The notes under the pieces: generated by a model
The model's input: only the letters and a program-made list of their open reading frames with translations
The model's database searches: none
What the model was told of the DNA's origin: nothing
Shown: positions 52,856-62,351 of the stretch, one piece after another
Layout of the letters: each line of letters opens with the position of its first letter
How positions within the stretch are numbered: position 1 is the first letter of the stretch
Source: Tildeniella torsiva UHER 1998/13D
GTDB lineage: Bacteria > Cyanobacteriota > Cyanobacteriia > Phormidesmidales > Phormidesmidaceae
Length of the DNA: 64,000 bases
NCBI GenBank assembly: GCA_019358835.1
Contig: JAHHIH010000006.1
Location: forward strand, 62,001-126,000
Reading direction: 5' to 3'
Made by a program: the position numbers and the translations under genes

Positions 52856-54241
52856 CTAGTGCTGTGGGGGCAAATCGAGCGATCGCACTAAAATATCACC
52901 GAGACGGGGGCCGTCGGTCGATAGCACCACCCATTCGCGCTCGGCAAACATCAGGCGATCGCCCGCGTTGGGTATTTTTTGCATCTGATAAATCAAAAAC
53001 CCTCCCAGGGTCTGGTAGTCGTCAGAATAGGGCAGGGTCAGGTTGAGCAAGGTGTTGACCTCTTCCAGGTCGGTGTGGGCCTTAATGCGATACGACTGAT
53101 CTTCGAGCAGTTGCACGAGCTGCTCGGTGTCACTGTCGGGCTCGTGAATTTCACCAATGATTTCAGTGGTCAGATCGCGCAGGGTGAGCAGGCCAGCGGT
53201 GCCGCCAAATTCATCGACCACCACGACCAGCTCCTGGCCGGTGCGCTGCATAGTGGCCAGCAGCTCGTGTAGGGGGGTGTACTCGGGCACAAAGCGGGCG
53301 GGCTTCACCCAGGGAAGAATAGGAGTATCCGCATTGATCTGCTGGCGGGCTAGGGGCTGCAAAAACTGCTTTAGCTCAACCATGCCCTGAATATCGTCTA
53401 AGGAGTCACCCATCACCGGATAGCGGGAGTGCTCAGTGTCGGCCACCACCTCGATCAGCTCCCCAAAGGTGGCCGCTAGGGGAATGGCGTTGATCTGGGT
53501 ACGCGGCACCATGATCTCGCCAGCGGTCACGTCGCGAAACTCAAACACGTTGTTGAGAATTTCGCGCTCTTCGGCCTCTAGGCCAGGGGTTTCAGCCGTG
53601 GTGCGAATGATCAGCTGGAGCTCTTCGGGGGTAAGGCGGCTGTAGCTCACCTGGTCGCTGTACTGAATACTGACCAGCCGCAGCAGCAGCCGGGTCGATT
53701 GGTTCAAGATCCAAATGAAGGGGTTAAACAGCCGCGCGATGGTGAGGCTAGGCGGGCCTAAAAACCGGGCCACCTGCTCGGGATAGAGCATCGCCACCGA
53801 CTTGGGGCACAGCTCCCCCAGCACAATTTGCAGATAGGCCACCAGAAAAAAGGCCACCGGAACCGCCAGCGCGTGGGCCAGGGCTTCGCTCTGAGAGGCG
53901 CTTAGGGGGGTTTGGGTGATCCAAAAGGCCAGGGTGACGGCCATGGTGCTTTCGCCCACCCACCCCAGGGCCAGGCTCGATAGGGTAATGCCGAGCTGGG
54001 TGGTCGAAAGCAGGCGATCGAGGCTGCGCTGGAGCTGCTGAACGGTCTTAGCCTGCACATCTCCCTGGGAGACCAGCTGGCTGATGCGCGATCGCCGCAC
54101 CGACACCATGGAAAACTCCGCCGCCACAAAAAAGGCGTTGATGCCAATCAGCAGCAGCACCGCCAGCAGTCGAGAGGCGATCGCCCCAGCAGGCAGCTGT
54201 TCAGGAATAACGACGGTCAATAGATTAGGTAAAACGCCCAT
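52856..54241 (-). CDS. CNNM/CorC (DUF21-CBS) membrane protein
   Basis: 461 residues. The DUF21 membrane part (about 20-200) holds four helices: LLAVLLLIGINAFFVAAEFSMV, ITLSSLALGWVG, ALAVPVAFFLVAYLQIVLGEL. Then two CBS domains (VPRTQINAIPLAATFGELIEVV and PEYTPLHELLATM) and a CorC_HlyC C-terminal domain (VLSTDGPRLGDILVRS). These proteins are thought to move or sense magnesium (or cobalt); older annotations call them hemolysins. The partner gene of 82 codons lies 17 bases upstream on the same strand. Confidence 0.9.
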   Translation of the reverse strand: MGVLPNLLTVVIPEQLPAGAIASRLLAVLLLIGINAFFVAAEFSMVSVRRSRISQLVSQGDVQAKTVQQLQRSLDRLLSTTQLGITLSSLALGWVGESTMAVTLAFWITQTPLSASQSEALAHALAVPVAFFLVAYLQIVLGELCPKSVAMLYPEQVARFLGPPSLTIARLFNPFIWILNQSTRLLLRLVSIQYSDQVSYSRLTPEELQLIIRTTAETPGLEAEEREILNNVFEFRDVTAGEIMVPRTQINAIPLAATFGELIEVVADTEHSRYPVMGDSLDDIQGMVELKQFLQPLARQQINADTPILPWVKPARFVPEYTPLHELLATMQRTGQELVVVVDEFGGTAGLLTLRDLTTEIIGEIHEPDSDTEQLVQLLEDQSYRIKAHTDLEEVNTLLNLTLPYSDDYQTLGGFLIYQMQKIPNAGDRLMFAEREWVVLSTDGPRLGDILVRSLDLPPQH

Positions 54242-54258
54242 GCTCCAGTGCTCAAAAG

Positions 54259-54507
54259 CTACTGGCCACCGCTAACGCGAGCCTTCACCTGCTCTAAAAC
54301 CTCGGCCTCGTTGACTAACATCACGTTCCCGTGGCCCGTGGCCCCCGCCTCACGAGCCACAGGGGAGCCGCTCGTGGGGCGGGTTTCGGGCTGGCGCACC
54401 CCGGTTAGCGCCTGTCGCCCCAGGGTAAACCCCCAGGATGCACTCACCACCCCAGACCCAATCATTAGCGAGAGCAAGATCAACGTAAACGCTACGGCAG
54501 GGTTCAT
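54259..54507 (-). CDS. Small single-span membrane protein
   Basis: 82 residues. One membrane helix lies at about 4-24 (AVAFTLILLSLMIGSGVVSAS). The rest is a Gly/Thr-rich soluble tail with a short acidic end (EAEVLEQVKARV). No family recognised. It is likely co-transcribed with the CNNM gene 17 bases downstream. Confidence 0.55.
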   Translation of the reverse strand: MNPAVAFTLILLSLMIGSGVVSASWGFTLGRQALTGVRQPETRPTSGSPVAREAGATGHGNVMLVNEAEVLEQVKARVSGGQ

Positions 54508-54679
54508 GGTAAGGGCAGGGTAAAACCTGAAAACAAAAATATCTTACAAGGCTGGGCCTAAATTAAGGCTCAGGTGTAACCCAAATTATAAGGTTTGAGC
54601 CTCAAACAAAATTTAAGATCTGGTTTTAGGCTCAAGCCCTACAATGGAACATGTTTTACCACTAGGTAATCTTCAAATC

Positions 54680-54752
54680 CCAGGGTTGGCCGAGCGGATT
54701 AGGCAGCGAACTCATAATTCGCGTTAGGCAGGTTCAACTCCTGCACCCTGGA
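54680..54752 (+). tRNA. trnI: tRNA-Ile(CAU), lysidine-modified type
   Basis: 73-base tRNA. Acceptor stem ccagggt/accctgg, D-arm gcc-gagcggatta-ggc, anticodon stem gcgaa/ttcgc with loop ctcataa, anticodon CAT. T stem gcagg/cctgc with loop ttcaact. The pattern AACTCATAATT matches the isoleucine tRNA with k2C34 (AUA-reading), as in plastid trnI-CAU, and not initiator or elongator tRNA-Met. This relies on TilS for its identity. No CCA is encoded. Confidence 0.8.
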
Positions 54753-54825
54753 TTGGCCCTCGTTATCAAAGCACCACTCTCGGGCGATCGCGGGGTGAAC
54801 CTGCTCTAGAAAACTAGATGAGGTG

Positions 54826-55227
54826 CTAGAGCCCCTCAAAGATAAACTCAGAACCCACGTAGGGCGTACTGGTGCTCGGCATGGTGAGCAACGTGGTGGT
54901 GTAGGGAGTCGCCAGATCCGGCACTCGAATAGTGGGATCCGAGGTATTTTGCAGCAGCATAATGTCTCTTACCGCCGCTGCGGTGGCATCAGCATCCCAA
55001 TCGAGGGCGCGATCTGGAAAGTCAAGGCCTAAAATCCGCTTGGCCTGACGGGTCAGACCTCGATTTCTAAAGTGATCGCCGGAGTAGGTTGTAGTCAGAT
55101 CGTTCATCGCCTCAGGAATGGTTTGAGGGGTCTCTTGACTCTGCCCTGCCGGAGCTACAACGACAGCGGCAGCTAGCAGCGCCAGCGTCAGCCCAGAAAT
55201 ATGATTTAATTGAATGCCCATGGCCAA
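54826..55227 (-). CDS. Secreted hypothetical protein
   Basis: 133 residues. A signal peptide is visible to about residue 30 (LTLALLAAAVVVAPAGQSQ). The remaining part is acidic and helical, with RNRGLTRQAKRILGLDFPDRALDWDADATAAAVRDIMLLQ as the best candidate core, then a Thr/Pro-rich end. No family recognised. The start may be the second ATG at 55221. Confidence 0.5.
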   Translation of the reverse strand: MAMGIQLNHISGLTLALLAAAVVVAPAGQSQETPQTIPEAMNDLTTTYSGDHFRNRGLTRQAKRILGLDFPDRALDWDADATAAAVRDIMLLQNTSDPTIRVPDLATPYTTTLLTMPSTSTPYVGSEFIFEGL

Positions 55228-55405
55228 GCCTCCTCAACTCATTGGATTGGTGCGATTCTGGTGGTGCTCTAAACCCCAAGCCTCGCACTGTCTAGAGCCC
55301 AAGGCCCTCTGATCACGCGAAACCTAGCCGCACCGATCACCCAGTGCATGTCCTTTATAGCGCGATCGCAAAAAACTGGAGCATTTTTAAAGGAATTACC
55401 CACCC

Positions 55406-56023
55406 ATGGACCCGCTTTTAATATCTGCACCCTCCGCTGCCCTATTCAGCGTCAGTACCGATGAGCTGCGATTGCCCCTGCTCGACCTGTTTTGTCGGGG
55501 AGCCTACCAGGAGGGCGACTTTGTGCTGACCTCAGGGCAGCGCAGCACCTACTACATCAACGGCAAGCTAGTTACCCTGCATCCCCAAGGGGCACTAATG
55601 GTAGCTCGCCTGCTGCTGGATCGCTTGCCGCCAGATACTGTAGCGGTGGCCGGGCTCACCCTAGGGGCAGATCCCCTGGTGACGGCAGTGAGCCTGGCGG
55701 GCGTCTATGACGAACGCACCCTCTTCCCGCTGATCATTCGCAAAGAGGCCAAGGGCCACGGCACCCGCGCCTACATCGAGGGGCTTGAGCTACCCCCTGG
55801 CACACCTATCACCGTGCTTGAAGATGTCGTCACCACTGGCCAATCAGCCCTCAAAGCCGTCGATCGCCTTCAGCAGGCAGGGTACCAGGTCAACCAGATT
55901 CTCGCCCTAGTCGATCGCCAGCAGGGCGGTGCCGAACTTTATCAGAGCCACAATCTACCCTTCCAGACGCTCTTTACCATCCAAGATATTCAGGCCCACT
56001 GGGCCACTCTAAACCCGGCCTAA
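55406..56023 (+). CDS. pyrE: Orotate phosphoribosyltransferase
   Basis: Fifth step of UMP synthesis: orotate plus PRPP to OMP. 205 residues. The PRPP motif is TVLEDVVTTGQSALKA near 140-155. Other parts: TSGQRSTYYINGKLVTLHPQG and AGLTLGADPLVTAVSLAG, and the catalytic Lys/His loop IRKEAKGHGTR. An AAGGAA ribosome site lies before the ATG. Its stop overlaps the next gene (TAATG). Confidence 0.94.
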   Translation: MDPLLISAPSAALFSVSTDELRLPLLDLFCRGAYQEGDFVLTSGQRSTYYINGKLVTLHPQGALMVARLLLDRLPPDTVAVAGLTLGADPLVTAVSLAGVYDERTLFPLIIRKEAKGHGTRAYIEGLELPPGTPITVLEDVVTTGQSALKAVDRLQQAGYQVNQILALVDRQQGGAELYQSHNLPFQTLFTIQDIQAHWATLNPA

Positions 56024-56529
56024 TGCCAGCACCCCGCCCCGACATTGGCTTCATACCCACCCCCGCCGATGCCATAGCCGCCATGCTCAAGCTGGCCGAT
56101 CTTAGCCCCAGGGATGTGGTCTACGACCTGGGCTGTGGCGATGGACGGCTGCTCATTCAGGCGGCTGTAGACTACGGCGTTCAGGGGGTTGGGGTCGATG
56201 TGGATACAGCATTGCTGCAGCAGGCTCAGGCCAGGGCTGAGCAAGAGGAAATGGGCGATCGCCTCACCTTTCAGCAAGAAAACTTGTTTGAAACCGATTT
56301 GCGCCACGCCACGGTGGTTTTTATCTATCTGCTGCCTCACCTCAATCTGCGCCTGCGGCCTCGACTCCAGGCCCAGCTACAACCTGGCAGTCGCATTGTT
56401 ACCCACATGTTCGACATGGGCGACTGGTCACCCGATCGCACGCTGCACCTAGAATCCTCCGAAGAAGATTCAGTGCTTTATCTGTGGTGTATTGCCCATG
56501 CAAAAGCCCCCGATGACTCAGGGGCTTAA
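56023..56529 (+). CDS. Class I SAM-dependent methyltransferase
   Basis: 168 residues with the Rossmann fold: GFIPTPADAIAAMLKLADLSPRDVVYDLGCGDGRLLIQAA near 6-45 (motif I DLGCGDG), then GVGVDVDTALLQQAQ, and FETDLRHATVVFIYLLPHLN. The substrate is unknown. It overlaps pyrE by one base, so they share a transcript. Its last codons lie in a terminator hairpin (56504-56527). Confidence 0.85.
   Translation: MPAPRPDIGFIPTPADAIAAMLKLADLSPRDVVYDLGCGDGRLLIQAAVDYGVQGVGVDVDTALLQQAQARAEQEEMGDRLTFQQENLFETDLRHATVVFIYLLPHLNLRLRPRLQAQLQPGSRIVTHMFDMGDWSPDRTLHLESSEEDSVLYLWCIAHAKAPDDSGA
56504..56527. terminator. Bidirectional terminator between convergent methyltransferase genes
   Basis: aagcccc (56504-56510) pairs with ggggctt (56521-56527) over a 10-base loop. 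On the minus strand it is followed by TTTT, and it lies 31 bases after the stop of the larger methyltransferase. It also covers the last codons of the plus-strand gene. Confidence 0.75.
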
Positions 56530-56557
56530 AACACGATTGGAGCAACCGAGCTGGTTT

Positions 56558-57616
56558 TTAGGCCATTTCAGGCTTGCGACAAGTCCAATATTTGCTCATA
56601 AAATGCACTTCGTTGCTGACCGATTCGAACCCAGCATCGGTCAGCCGCAGGTTAAGGTCGTCGGTGGTGTAGTGACGGTAGTAGGGCTCATGGAACATGG
56701 CCGGAAAGTTTTCCATGGCCGTTTCAAACTCAGGGGAGTCAAGCCGCTGAATCGAGTCGCACAACACTACGGTGCCGCCGGGTTTGACCACCCTATACAT
56801 CTCGTTGATCACGTTCTGTCGGGCCTCTGCCGGTAGCTCGTGGAACAAAAAGACGCTCACCACGCCATCAAAGTAGCTATCTACGAACGGCAGGCTTTCG
56901 CCATTGGCCTGCATGAGCTGGGGCAATACCCCTGGCTTAGCCGACAGATTTTCATTGGCTTTGCGCAGGTAGGAAGGCGACAGGTCAACGCCGTAGAGCG
57001 ACGTCTTAGGTAGGGCATCACGAATCATGCCGAGGGTGCGCCCCGTGCCACAGGCGACATCCAAAACCTTAGCTCCATCCCCAACGCCAGCCGCCGCTAG
57101 GCCCTGCTTTAGAGGAGCTAGAATCCGCCGCCGCATGGGGTCAGCGGTGCCGTTGAAGAGAATCTCTACCTGGAGGTCGTACAGATTGGCCGACATATCG
57201 CTCAGGTAGCCATCGGTCTGGTGGTGAAAGTTTTGCAGGTAATACTTGGGATAGCCAGCGGTGTCGATATCGTCAGAAAATTGATGATGATCACGCTTGT
57301 TCAGCCGCTCCCAAATCTGGGGTAGGTCGAGGCAAACCAGAGGATAAAACCGAAAGAAGTCATCCCAGGGATTATCAAACAGCAGCTCTTTTGGATAAAC
57401 CCCAGCTTCTGCATCCTGCCAGTCGCGCTCTAACAGGGCACCCATGCGCTGCTGTAGCAGCTGGAGAGACTTGAGATCTAAGGGCGTAGTTTGAAGATCT
57501 TTAGGCGGGTTGACCGTCTGCATAACCTGGGTGCTAACGGTCTTGTGGGCCAGCCCAAAGTAGGTCTTGCCCTGTTGAAAGGCCTGGTAGGCCAGTTTTG
57601 TGATGGTGTCAGGCAT
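56558..57616 (-). CDS. SAM-dependent methyltransferase with N-terminal extension
   Basis: 352 residues from the ATG at 57616. Residues 1 to about 170 form an N-terminal helical part (LAYQAFQQGKTYFGLAHKTVSTQ and more); the methyltransferase fold follows: GAKVLDVACGTGRTLGMI near 185-202, YGVDLSPSYLRKANENL, and GGTVVLCDSIQRLDS. Relatives include UbiE- and MPBQ-like enzymes. The exact substrate is not shown. It is convergent with the pyrE-linked methyltransferase. Confidence 0.82.
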   Translation of the reverse strand: MPDTITKLAYQAFQQGKTYFGLAHKTVSTQVMQTVNPPKDLQTTPLDLKSLQLLQQRMGALLERDWQDAEAGVYPKELLFDNPWDDFFRFYPLVCLDLPQIWERLNKRDHHQFSDDIDTAGYPKYYLQNFHHQTDGYLSDMSANLYDLQVEILFNGTADPMRRRILAPLKQGLAAAGVGDGAKVLDVACGTGRTLGMIRDALPKTSLYGVDLSPSYLRKANENLSAKPGVLPQLMQANGESLPFVDSYFDGVVSVFLFHELPAEARQNVINEMYRVVKPGGTVVLCDSIQRLDSPEFETAMENFPAMFHEPYYRHYTTDDLNLRLTDAGFESVSNEVHFMSKYWTCRKPEMA

Positions 57617-57757
57617 ACAACCAGCAAGTAAATAATTATTGGTTGGCATAAAATGCCAACGTAAACAATCGTAACGAATTTTTCAGAAAGGTGTGGTCTT
57701 CCGGGCGACGGAAAGCCACCCTCCCGCTTGGGGGAGCTAGATCTCTCTGACCTCCAG

Positions 57758-59077
57758 CTATCTCCATGCCCGGACGCTCTGAAGCTGCTGGGAAAAGCCG
57801 TCGGCATCGCTAAGCAACGCTGCTTGGGAGAGGCTGGTTTGATCGCCTGAGGTCAACCACTTAATTTGCACGGTGCCCTGGGCGGCCTCGTCGTCGCCCA
57901 CAATGAGGCAAGCGGCGGCCCCGCTGCGATCGGCCCGCTTAAACTGCTTGCCAAAGGCCGCACCGCTGAGGTCTAGTTCTACCGCTATGCCTCGATGGCG
58001 CAGTTTTTGGGCTAGCTGTAGGGCATTGGCTTCGGCCTGCTCACCGCGAGAGACCAAGTAGATATCTGGAGCCGTGGCCTTGCCCTGCTCTAGGGCTTCG
58101 AGCAGCAGGGTGAGACGCTCTAGGCCAATGGCCCAACCCACCGCCGGGGTAGCTGGGCCGCCCAGTTCTTCTACCAGACCGTCGTAGCGGCCACCGCCGC
58201 ACACTGTGGCCTGAGCCCCCAAATCGCTCGATTGAATTTCAAAGGCGGTGTGGGTGTAGTAGTCGAGCCCTCGCACCAAGCGTGGGTTGAGTTCGTAGAC
58301 AATTCCCAGGGCGTTGAGCTGAGTCAGTACCTGATCAAAGTGGCGCTTAGAGTCTGGGCCTAGGTAGTCCAAAATGCTGGGGGCCGCTTGGGTAATGGCC
58401 TGGGTTTTTTCGTCTTTGCTGTCGAGGATGCGCAAGGGATTACGGGTGAGGCGATCGCGCGAATCCTCATCCAAATCCGCCGCGTAGGGGGTGAGGTAGG
58501 CGACTAGGGCCTCGCGGTAGCGGCTGCGATCGCCCCTGTCGCCCACCGAGTTTAAGTAAAAGGTCAGATTCTTGAGGCCCAAAGCTTGCAAGATATCTGT
58601 GGCCAGGGCAATCACTTCCACATCGGCGCGGGGGTCGGCACTGCCCAACACCTCAACGCCCACCTGGTGAAACTGGCGCTGGCGGCCTTTTTGGGGGCGC
58701 TCATAGCGAAACATGGGACCGGTGTACCAGAGGCGCTGCACACCACCCTGGGCGTAGAGACTGTGCTGCACGTAGGCCCGCACCACTCCAGCGGTGCCTT
58801 CGGGGCGCAGGGTACAGCCTCGATCGCCCTTGTCTTTAAAGCTGTACATCTCTTTGCCCACCACATCGGTGGCTTCGCCAATCCCCCGCTCAAACAGCGA
58901 GGTGGCCTCAAAGGTGGGGGTGCGAATTTCGCGGTAGGCGGCCCGGCCCAAAATCTCCCTTGCCGTCGCCTCTACCCGCTGCCAGGTGTGAATATCGGCC
59001 ACCTTGAGGTCTTGGCCGACAAACTGCGTCTTGGGCAAAATGTCTTCAGTTCCGGGCAGCGATTGAATCGACTCCAT
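57758..59077 (-). CDS. hisS: Histidyl-tRNA synthetase
   Basis: Class II aminoacyl-tRNA synthetase charging tRNA-His. 439 residues from [18 protein letters not shown]. Motif 2 is [16 protein letters not shown] and [23 protein letters not shown]. The histidine-specific [15 protein letters not shown] lies near 250, and motif 3 is GGRYDGL and GWAIGLERL. The C-terminal anticodon-binding domain ([10 protein letters not shown] to [17 protein letters not shown]) is complete. It lies 69 bases after pedR on the same strand. Confidence 0.95.
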   Translation of the reverse strand: MESIQSLPGTEDILPKTQFVGQDLKVADIHTWQRVEATAREILGRAAYREIRTPTFEATSLFERGIGEATDVVGKEMYSFKDKGDRGCTLRPEGTAGVVRAYVQHSLYAQGGVQRLWYTGPMFRYERPQKGRQRQFHQVGVEVLGSADPRADVEVIALATDILQALGLKNLTFYLNSVGDRGDRSRYREALVAYLTPYAADLDEDSRDRLTRNPLRILDSKDEKTQAITQAAPSILDYLGPDSKRHFDQVLTQLNALGIVYELNPRLVRGLDYYTHTAFEIQSSDLGAQATVCGGGRYDGLVEELGGPATPAVGWAIGLERLTLLLEALEQGKATAPDIYLVSRGEQAEANALQLAQKLRHRGIAVELDLSGAAFGKQFKRADRSGAAACLIVGDDEAAQGTVQIKWLTSGDQTSLSQAALLSDADGFSQQLQSVRAWR

Positions 59078-59146
59078 AGCGGGGCAGGCACTCTCAATGG
59101 GCAATACGGAACACCCATCATAGCCTGAGGTTGGCCGGTGGCGGGC

Positions 59147-59434
59147 CTAGGCCTCCTGACTCTCGGCCTTGACTTCAGGCAGTAGGCAGCAGTTGACCTC
59201 GTCGATGCAGACCTTGCCCGACTGAAGCGCCCAGCGAAACAGAGCCACCCGGTTGCCCGTGGCGGTCTTGGTCAAAATATTGCTGATGTGGTTATCGACG
59301 GTGCGCTTGCTGATCTCCAGTTTCTCTGAAATTTCTTGGTTGGTTAGCCCCGATGCCACTAGCTCAACGATCTGTAGTTCTCGGTCAGAGAGACTCCCTT
59401 GACCAGGCACTGGAGCCATTTCATCGCTTGCCAT
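59147..59434 (-). CDS. pedR: LuxR-type regulator, PedR-like
   Basis: 95 residues, almost only a LuxR helix-turn-helix: LSDRELQIVELVASGLTNQEISEKLEISKRTVDNHISNILTKT, then GNRVALFRWALQSGKVCIDEVNCCLLP. The last part with its three cysteines matches PedR of Synechocystis (a redox-linked regulator tied to photosynthetic electron transport). No receiver domain is present. The Cys in KVCIDEVNCCLLP may sense thioredoxin state. It is divergent from a secreted protein gene and lies upstream of hisS. Confidence 0.75.
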   Translation of the reverse strand: MASDEMAPVPGQGSLSDRELQIVELVASGLTNQEISEKLEISKRTVDNHISNILTKTATGNRVALFRWALQSGKVCIDEVNCCLLPEVKAESQEA

Positions 59435-59540
59435 GGCAGTCTGTTTCCTTCGTCATTATGTATTTATGCTTAGGCTTAGTACCACTATAGGCGATTTGGT
59501 TTCGGCTAGGCTGGTGAAACACGTTCTGAGCCTTGGGTCT

Positions 59541-60053
59541 ATGGGTTTTAGGTGGATGGCGATTGCGGTCAAGTCAATTTATGTTCGCCGCTGGAGGTCT
59601 TGGGGCAAAGTCTGGGGCGATTCTCCTCTGGGGAGGCAGAGCTCACGCCTCGTGTATCGGGTGGTGCATTTAGGCATGGTCATCCTGCTGCTGCTGGGTA
59701 TGTCTACCCCCGCCCTCGCCGTCTCCCCATCACCAGCGGAGGGCGAACCAGCGCCAGTGGTCTCCCCCGCCCAGCCCGACGCTAACGATATTCCCTCAGA
59801 AACGGTCAGCCGCTTTGTCAAAGCCTACATCGCCGTCGTCAAGCTAATCGAGTCCCGCGAACTCGGTCTACAGCGGGCCGAAACCGACACCGAATCGCGC
59901 CAGATGCAGCAGGAAATTCAGGCGGCGGCCCTCGACTTGATCCAAGCCAACGGACTCACCCTCTCCGCCTACTGGGAACTGCTAGGGCTGGCGAACAGCG
60001 ATCCGGAATTTCGCGATCGCGTCCTCGCCCAAATTGACGAAGCAGCCCCCTAG
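59541..60053 (+). CDS. Secreted protein with DUF4168-like domain
   Basis: 170 residues from an ATG at 59541; earlier starts (59433, 59466) would overlap the pedR start. Signal or anchor near 39-58 (VHLGMVILLLLGMSTPALA). The mature part is helical and resembles DUF4168: SETVSRFVKAYIAVVKLIESRELGLQ and NSDPEFRDRVLAQIDEA. Function unknown. It is divergent from pedR, so both may share a control region. Confidence 0.6.
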   Translation: MGFRWMAIAVKSIYVRRWRSWGKVWGDSPLGRQSSRLVYRVVHLGMVILLLLGMSTPALAVSPSPAEGEPAPVVSPAQPDANDIPSETVSRFVKAYIAVVKLIESRELGLQRAETDTESRQMQQEIQAAALDLIQANGLTLSAYWELLGLANSDPEFRDRVLAQIDEAAP

Positions 60054-60127
60054 ACAACATCTCCCGTAACACACCACAACTCAAATTACCGCGATGCTAA
60101 AGCGGTTAGAGCAAACCATGGGGTACC

Positions 60128-62047
60128 CTAGGGTTGCACAAATTCCGAAGGCCGCTTGAAGCTTTCGGCTGGCGTATTGGCCAGAGCCTGCTGCATAAAG
60201 TCTCGCCACACTGGCGCAGCGTAGGTACCGCCCGTCGTGCCAGAGCGCATCGGCGAGTAGTCATCGTTGCCAATCCACACGGCGGTCGAAAGTTGGGGTA
60301 CGTAACCCACAAACCACACGTCCCGCTGGGAGTCGGTGGTGCCGGTTTTACCCGCTGCTGGTCGCCCAATCTGAGCTGCTTTACCGGTTCCCCGAGCAAT
60401 GACTCCTTGCAAAACATCGGTCAGCGACGCCGCCGCCCAGGGGTCAAGCACCAGCTGTGGCTGGGGAGTGTTGTCGAGCAGCACATTGCCGCTGCTGTCG
60501 CTCACCTGCACGATAAAGGTCGGCTCAGAGTGCCAGCCGTTACTGGCAAAGGTGGCATAGGCCCCAGCCATCTCCATAGGAGTCAGATCTACGGCGCCCA
60601 GGGGCAGCGAGGTGACCGGCTGCATCGGGCTGTCAATACCGAGGGTGCGGCACAGCTCGATAATTTGGTTGACTCCTACCGCCTGGCCCAGCTTCACCGC
60701 TGGCACATTGCGCGAGGTTTCCAGCGCCGTGCGAATAGGGATATTCCCCATAAAGGTGCTGTCATAGTTTTTGGGGCTGTAGTAGCGATAGCCGTCGGGG
60801 TAGCTGACCGGCGTGTCGGCAATGCTGCTAGACGGGGTATAGCGCCCCGTCGCAAAGGCCACGTAGTACACAAATGGCTTAAACGCCGACCCTGGCTGCC
60901 GATAGGCCTGAATTGCCCGGTTGAACTGGCTGGTTTGATAGTCAACCCCGCCCACCATGGCCTTAACAAAGTGGGTACGGGGGTCTATAGACACCAGCGC
61001 CATTTGGTCGGCGATATGGCGAATGCGAGCATTGTGCTTCTGCACTGTGGCCTCAGCCATTTGCTGCATGGCTAAATCTACAGTGGTCTGTACTCGCATA
61101 CCGCCCTTCAGCACCGCTTCACTGCCAAAACGCTGCTTTAGCTCCTGCACAGCTGCTTCGGTAACGTAGGGAGAAATACTGCTGCGGAACGACTTGACTT
61201 CACCAATGAGCAGCGGCGCATCGCGGGCAGCCACTTCTTCTTCAGGAGTAATCCACCCCAGCTGGCGCATGCGATTGAGCACAACGGCCTGGCGCTCCTT
61301 GGTGGCCTGGTAGTTGGAGAAGGGGCTGTAGCTTTCTGGAGCCTGAATCAGCCCAGCCATCATCGCGGCTTCAGACAAGTTGAGGTCTCTGGCAGACTTA
61401 TTGAAGTAGCTTTGGGCAGCGGTTTCGACGCCATAGTTGTTGTGACCCCAGTAGACCTGGTTGAGGTACATCTCCAGAATTTCGTCTTTGCTGAAGATTT
61501 GCTCTAGGCGCAGGGCCAGTACGGCCTCGGCCACTTTGCGGCTAACGGCCCGCTCGGGAGTCAGAAAAAGGTTTTTGACCAACTGCATGGTGATGGTCGA
61601 ACCGCCTTCTACCGTCCCCCCGGCTTGTACGTTGGCTAGTAAGGCCCGCCCCACACTGCTGGGGTTGATGCCGTTGTGGGAGTAAAAATAGCTGTCTTCT
61701 ACCGCTAGTACAGCCCGCTTAAGATGGGGCGACATCTCGCCGAGGTCGATGACTTCGCGGTTCGCTTCATCGTGGAGGCTGTACAGCAGGGTGCCGTTGA
61801 TGTCGTAAATGTAGCTGGTCTCGCTGGGCACATAGTTGCGCAGTACCCGCACATCCGGCAGGTTGCGAAAGCTAATGGCCAGCCCCACGAGACCACCCGC
61901 CAGCACAGAGCTGGCGATCATGGTAGTGCCGAGTAGGGCTGCTGCCGCTACCTGCCCTACGTCTTGCACGTATTTCAGCGCGTTGGGTGCTCGGCGCAGG
62001 GGCTGAGGCTGAGATCGGCTCTTGTGGCGAATGGTGTTGGTTGACAC
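60128..62047 (-). CDS. Class A penicillin-binding protein (PBP1A-type)
   Basis: Bifunctional peptidoglycan synthase of 639 residues. A single membrane anchor at about 30-58 is followed by the glycosyltransferase GT51 (AVEDSYFYSHNGINPSSVGRAL, GGSTITMQLVKNLFLTPERA, KDEILEMYLNQVYWGHNNYGVE). The transpeptidase carries SxxK as GSAFKP, SxN as TSRNVPA and KTG as AGKTGTTD. All catalytic residues are present. The GTG at 62047 is the start. It likely works with MreBCD in side-wall growth. Confidence 0.93.
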   Translation of the reverse strand: MSTNTIRHKSRSQPQPLRRAPNALKYVQDVGQVAAAALLGTTMIASSVLAGGLVGLAISFRNLPDVRVLRNYVPSETSYIYDINGTLLYSLHDEANREVIDLGEMSPHLKRAVLAVEDSYFYSHNGINPSSVGRALLANVQAGGTVEGGSTITMQLVKNLFLTPERAVSRKVAEAVLALRLEQIFSKDEILEMYLNQVYWGHNNYGVETAAQSYFNKSARDLNLSEAAMMAGLIQAPESYSPFSNYQATKERQAVVLNRMRQLGWITPEEEVAARDAPLLIGEVKSFRSSISPYVTEAAVQELKQRFGSEAVLKGGMRVQTTVDLAMQQMAEATVQKHNARIRHIADQMALVSIDPRTHFVKAMVGGVDYQTSQFNRAIQAYRQPGSAFKPFVYYVAFATGRYTPSSSIADTPVSYPDGYRYYSPKNYDSTFMGNIPIRTALETSRNVPAVKLGQAVGVNQIIELCRTLGIDSPMQPVTSLPLGAVDLTPMEMAGAYATFASNGWHSEPTFIVQVSDSSGNVLLDNTPQPQLVLDPWAAASLTDVLQGVIARGTGKAAQIGRPAAGKTGTTDSQRDVWFVGYVPQLSTAVWIGNDDYSPMRSGTTGGTYAAPVWRDFMQQALANTPAESFKRPSEFVQP

Positions 62048-62351
62048 GTTGGCTCTTAAAGGCTGCTTATAAAACGACGGGGCGGGGTAGCGATGAAGCG
62101 CTGCGGGGTGGGTGTAGATGCTCGTCGGTAGATGACGGTTAGGCCATTATAATGACCCTCTAGATAAGTGAGCGCCAGCGAGGCTCTAAAGACCACTTGA
62201 GGGCGATCGCAGGCACGCCTATCCTAGCCTTGCAGATGGTTATAAGGAGAAGCTAAGGGCCACTTTTGTCACAAGCTATAGCGAGTGGCTTTGGTGTGCT
62301 AGACCTAGTTTTCCTGGCCCCTGGGCCATCTCGACCCGCCGTCCCTACCCC
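62048..62351. other. 304-base divergent intergenic region PBP / tyrS
   Basis: No gene is seen. It contains a perfect -10 box TATAAT at 62148-62153 in the tyrS direction, but no good -35 at the usual distance, and a HIP1 near 62203. The tyrS leader would be about 190 bases, long enough for control, but no T-box is visible. Confidence 0.4.

Noticed and set aside
60134-61075. A 313-codon open frame on the plus strand opposite the PBP
   Set aside because: It is antisense to a clear class A PBP with all motifs; the composition is that of a shadow frame of GC-rich DNA.
62148-62153. TATAAT box as a proven tyrS promoter
   Set aside because: There is no matching -35 box at 16-18 bases, so it is left as a note only.
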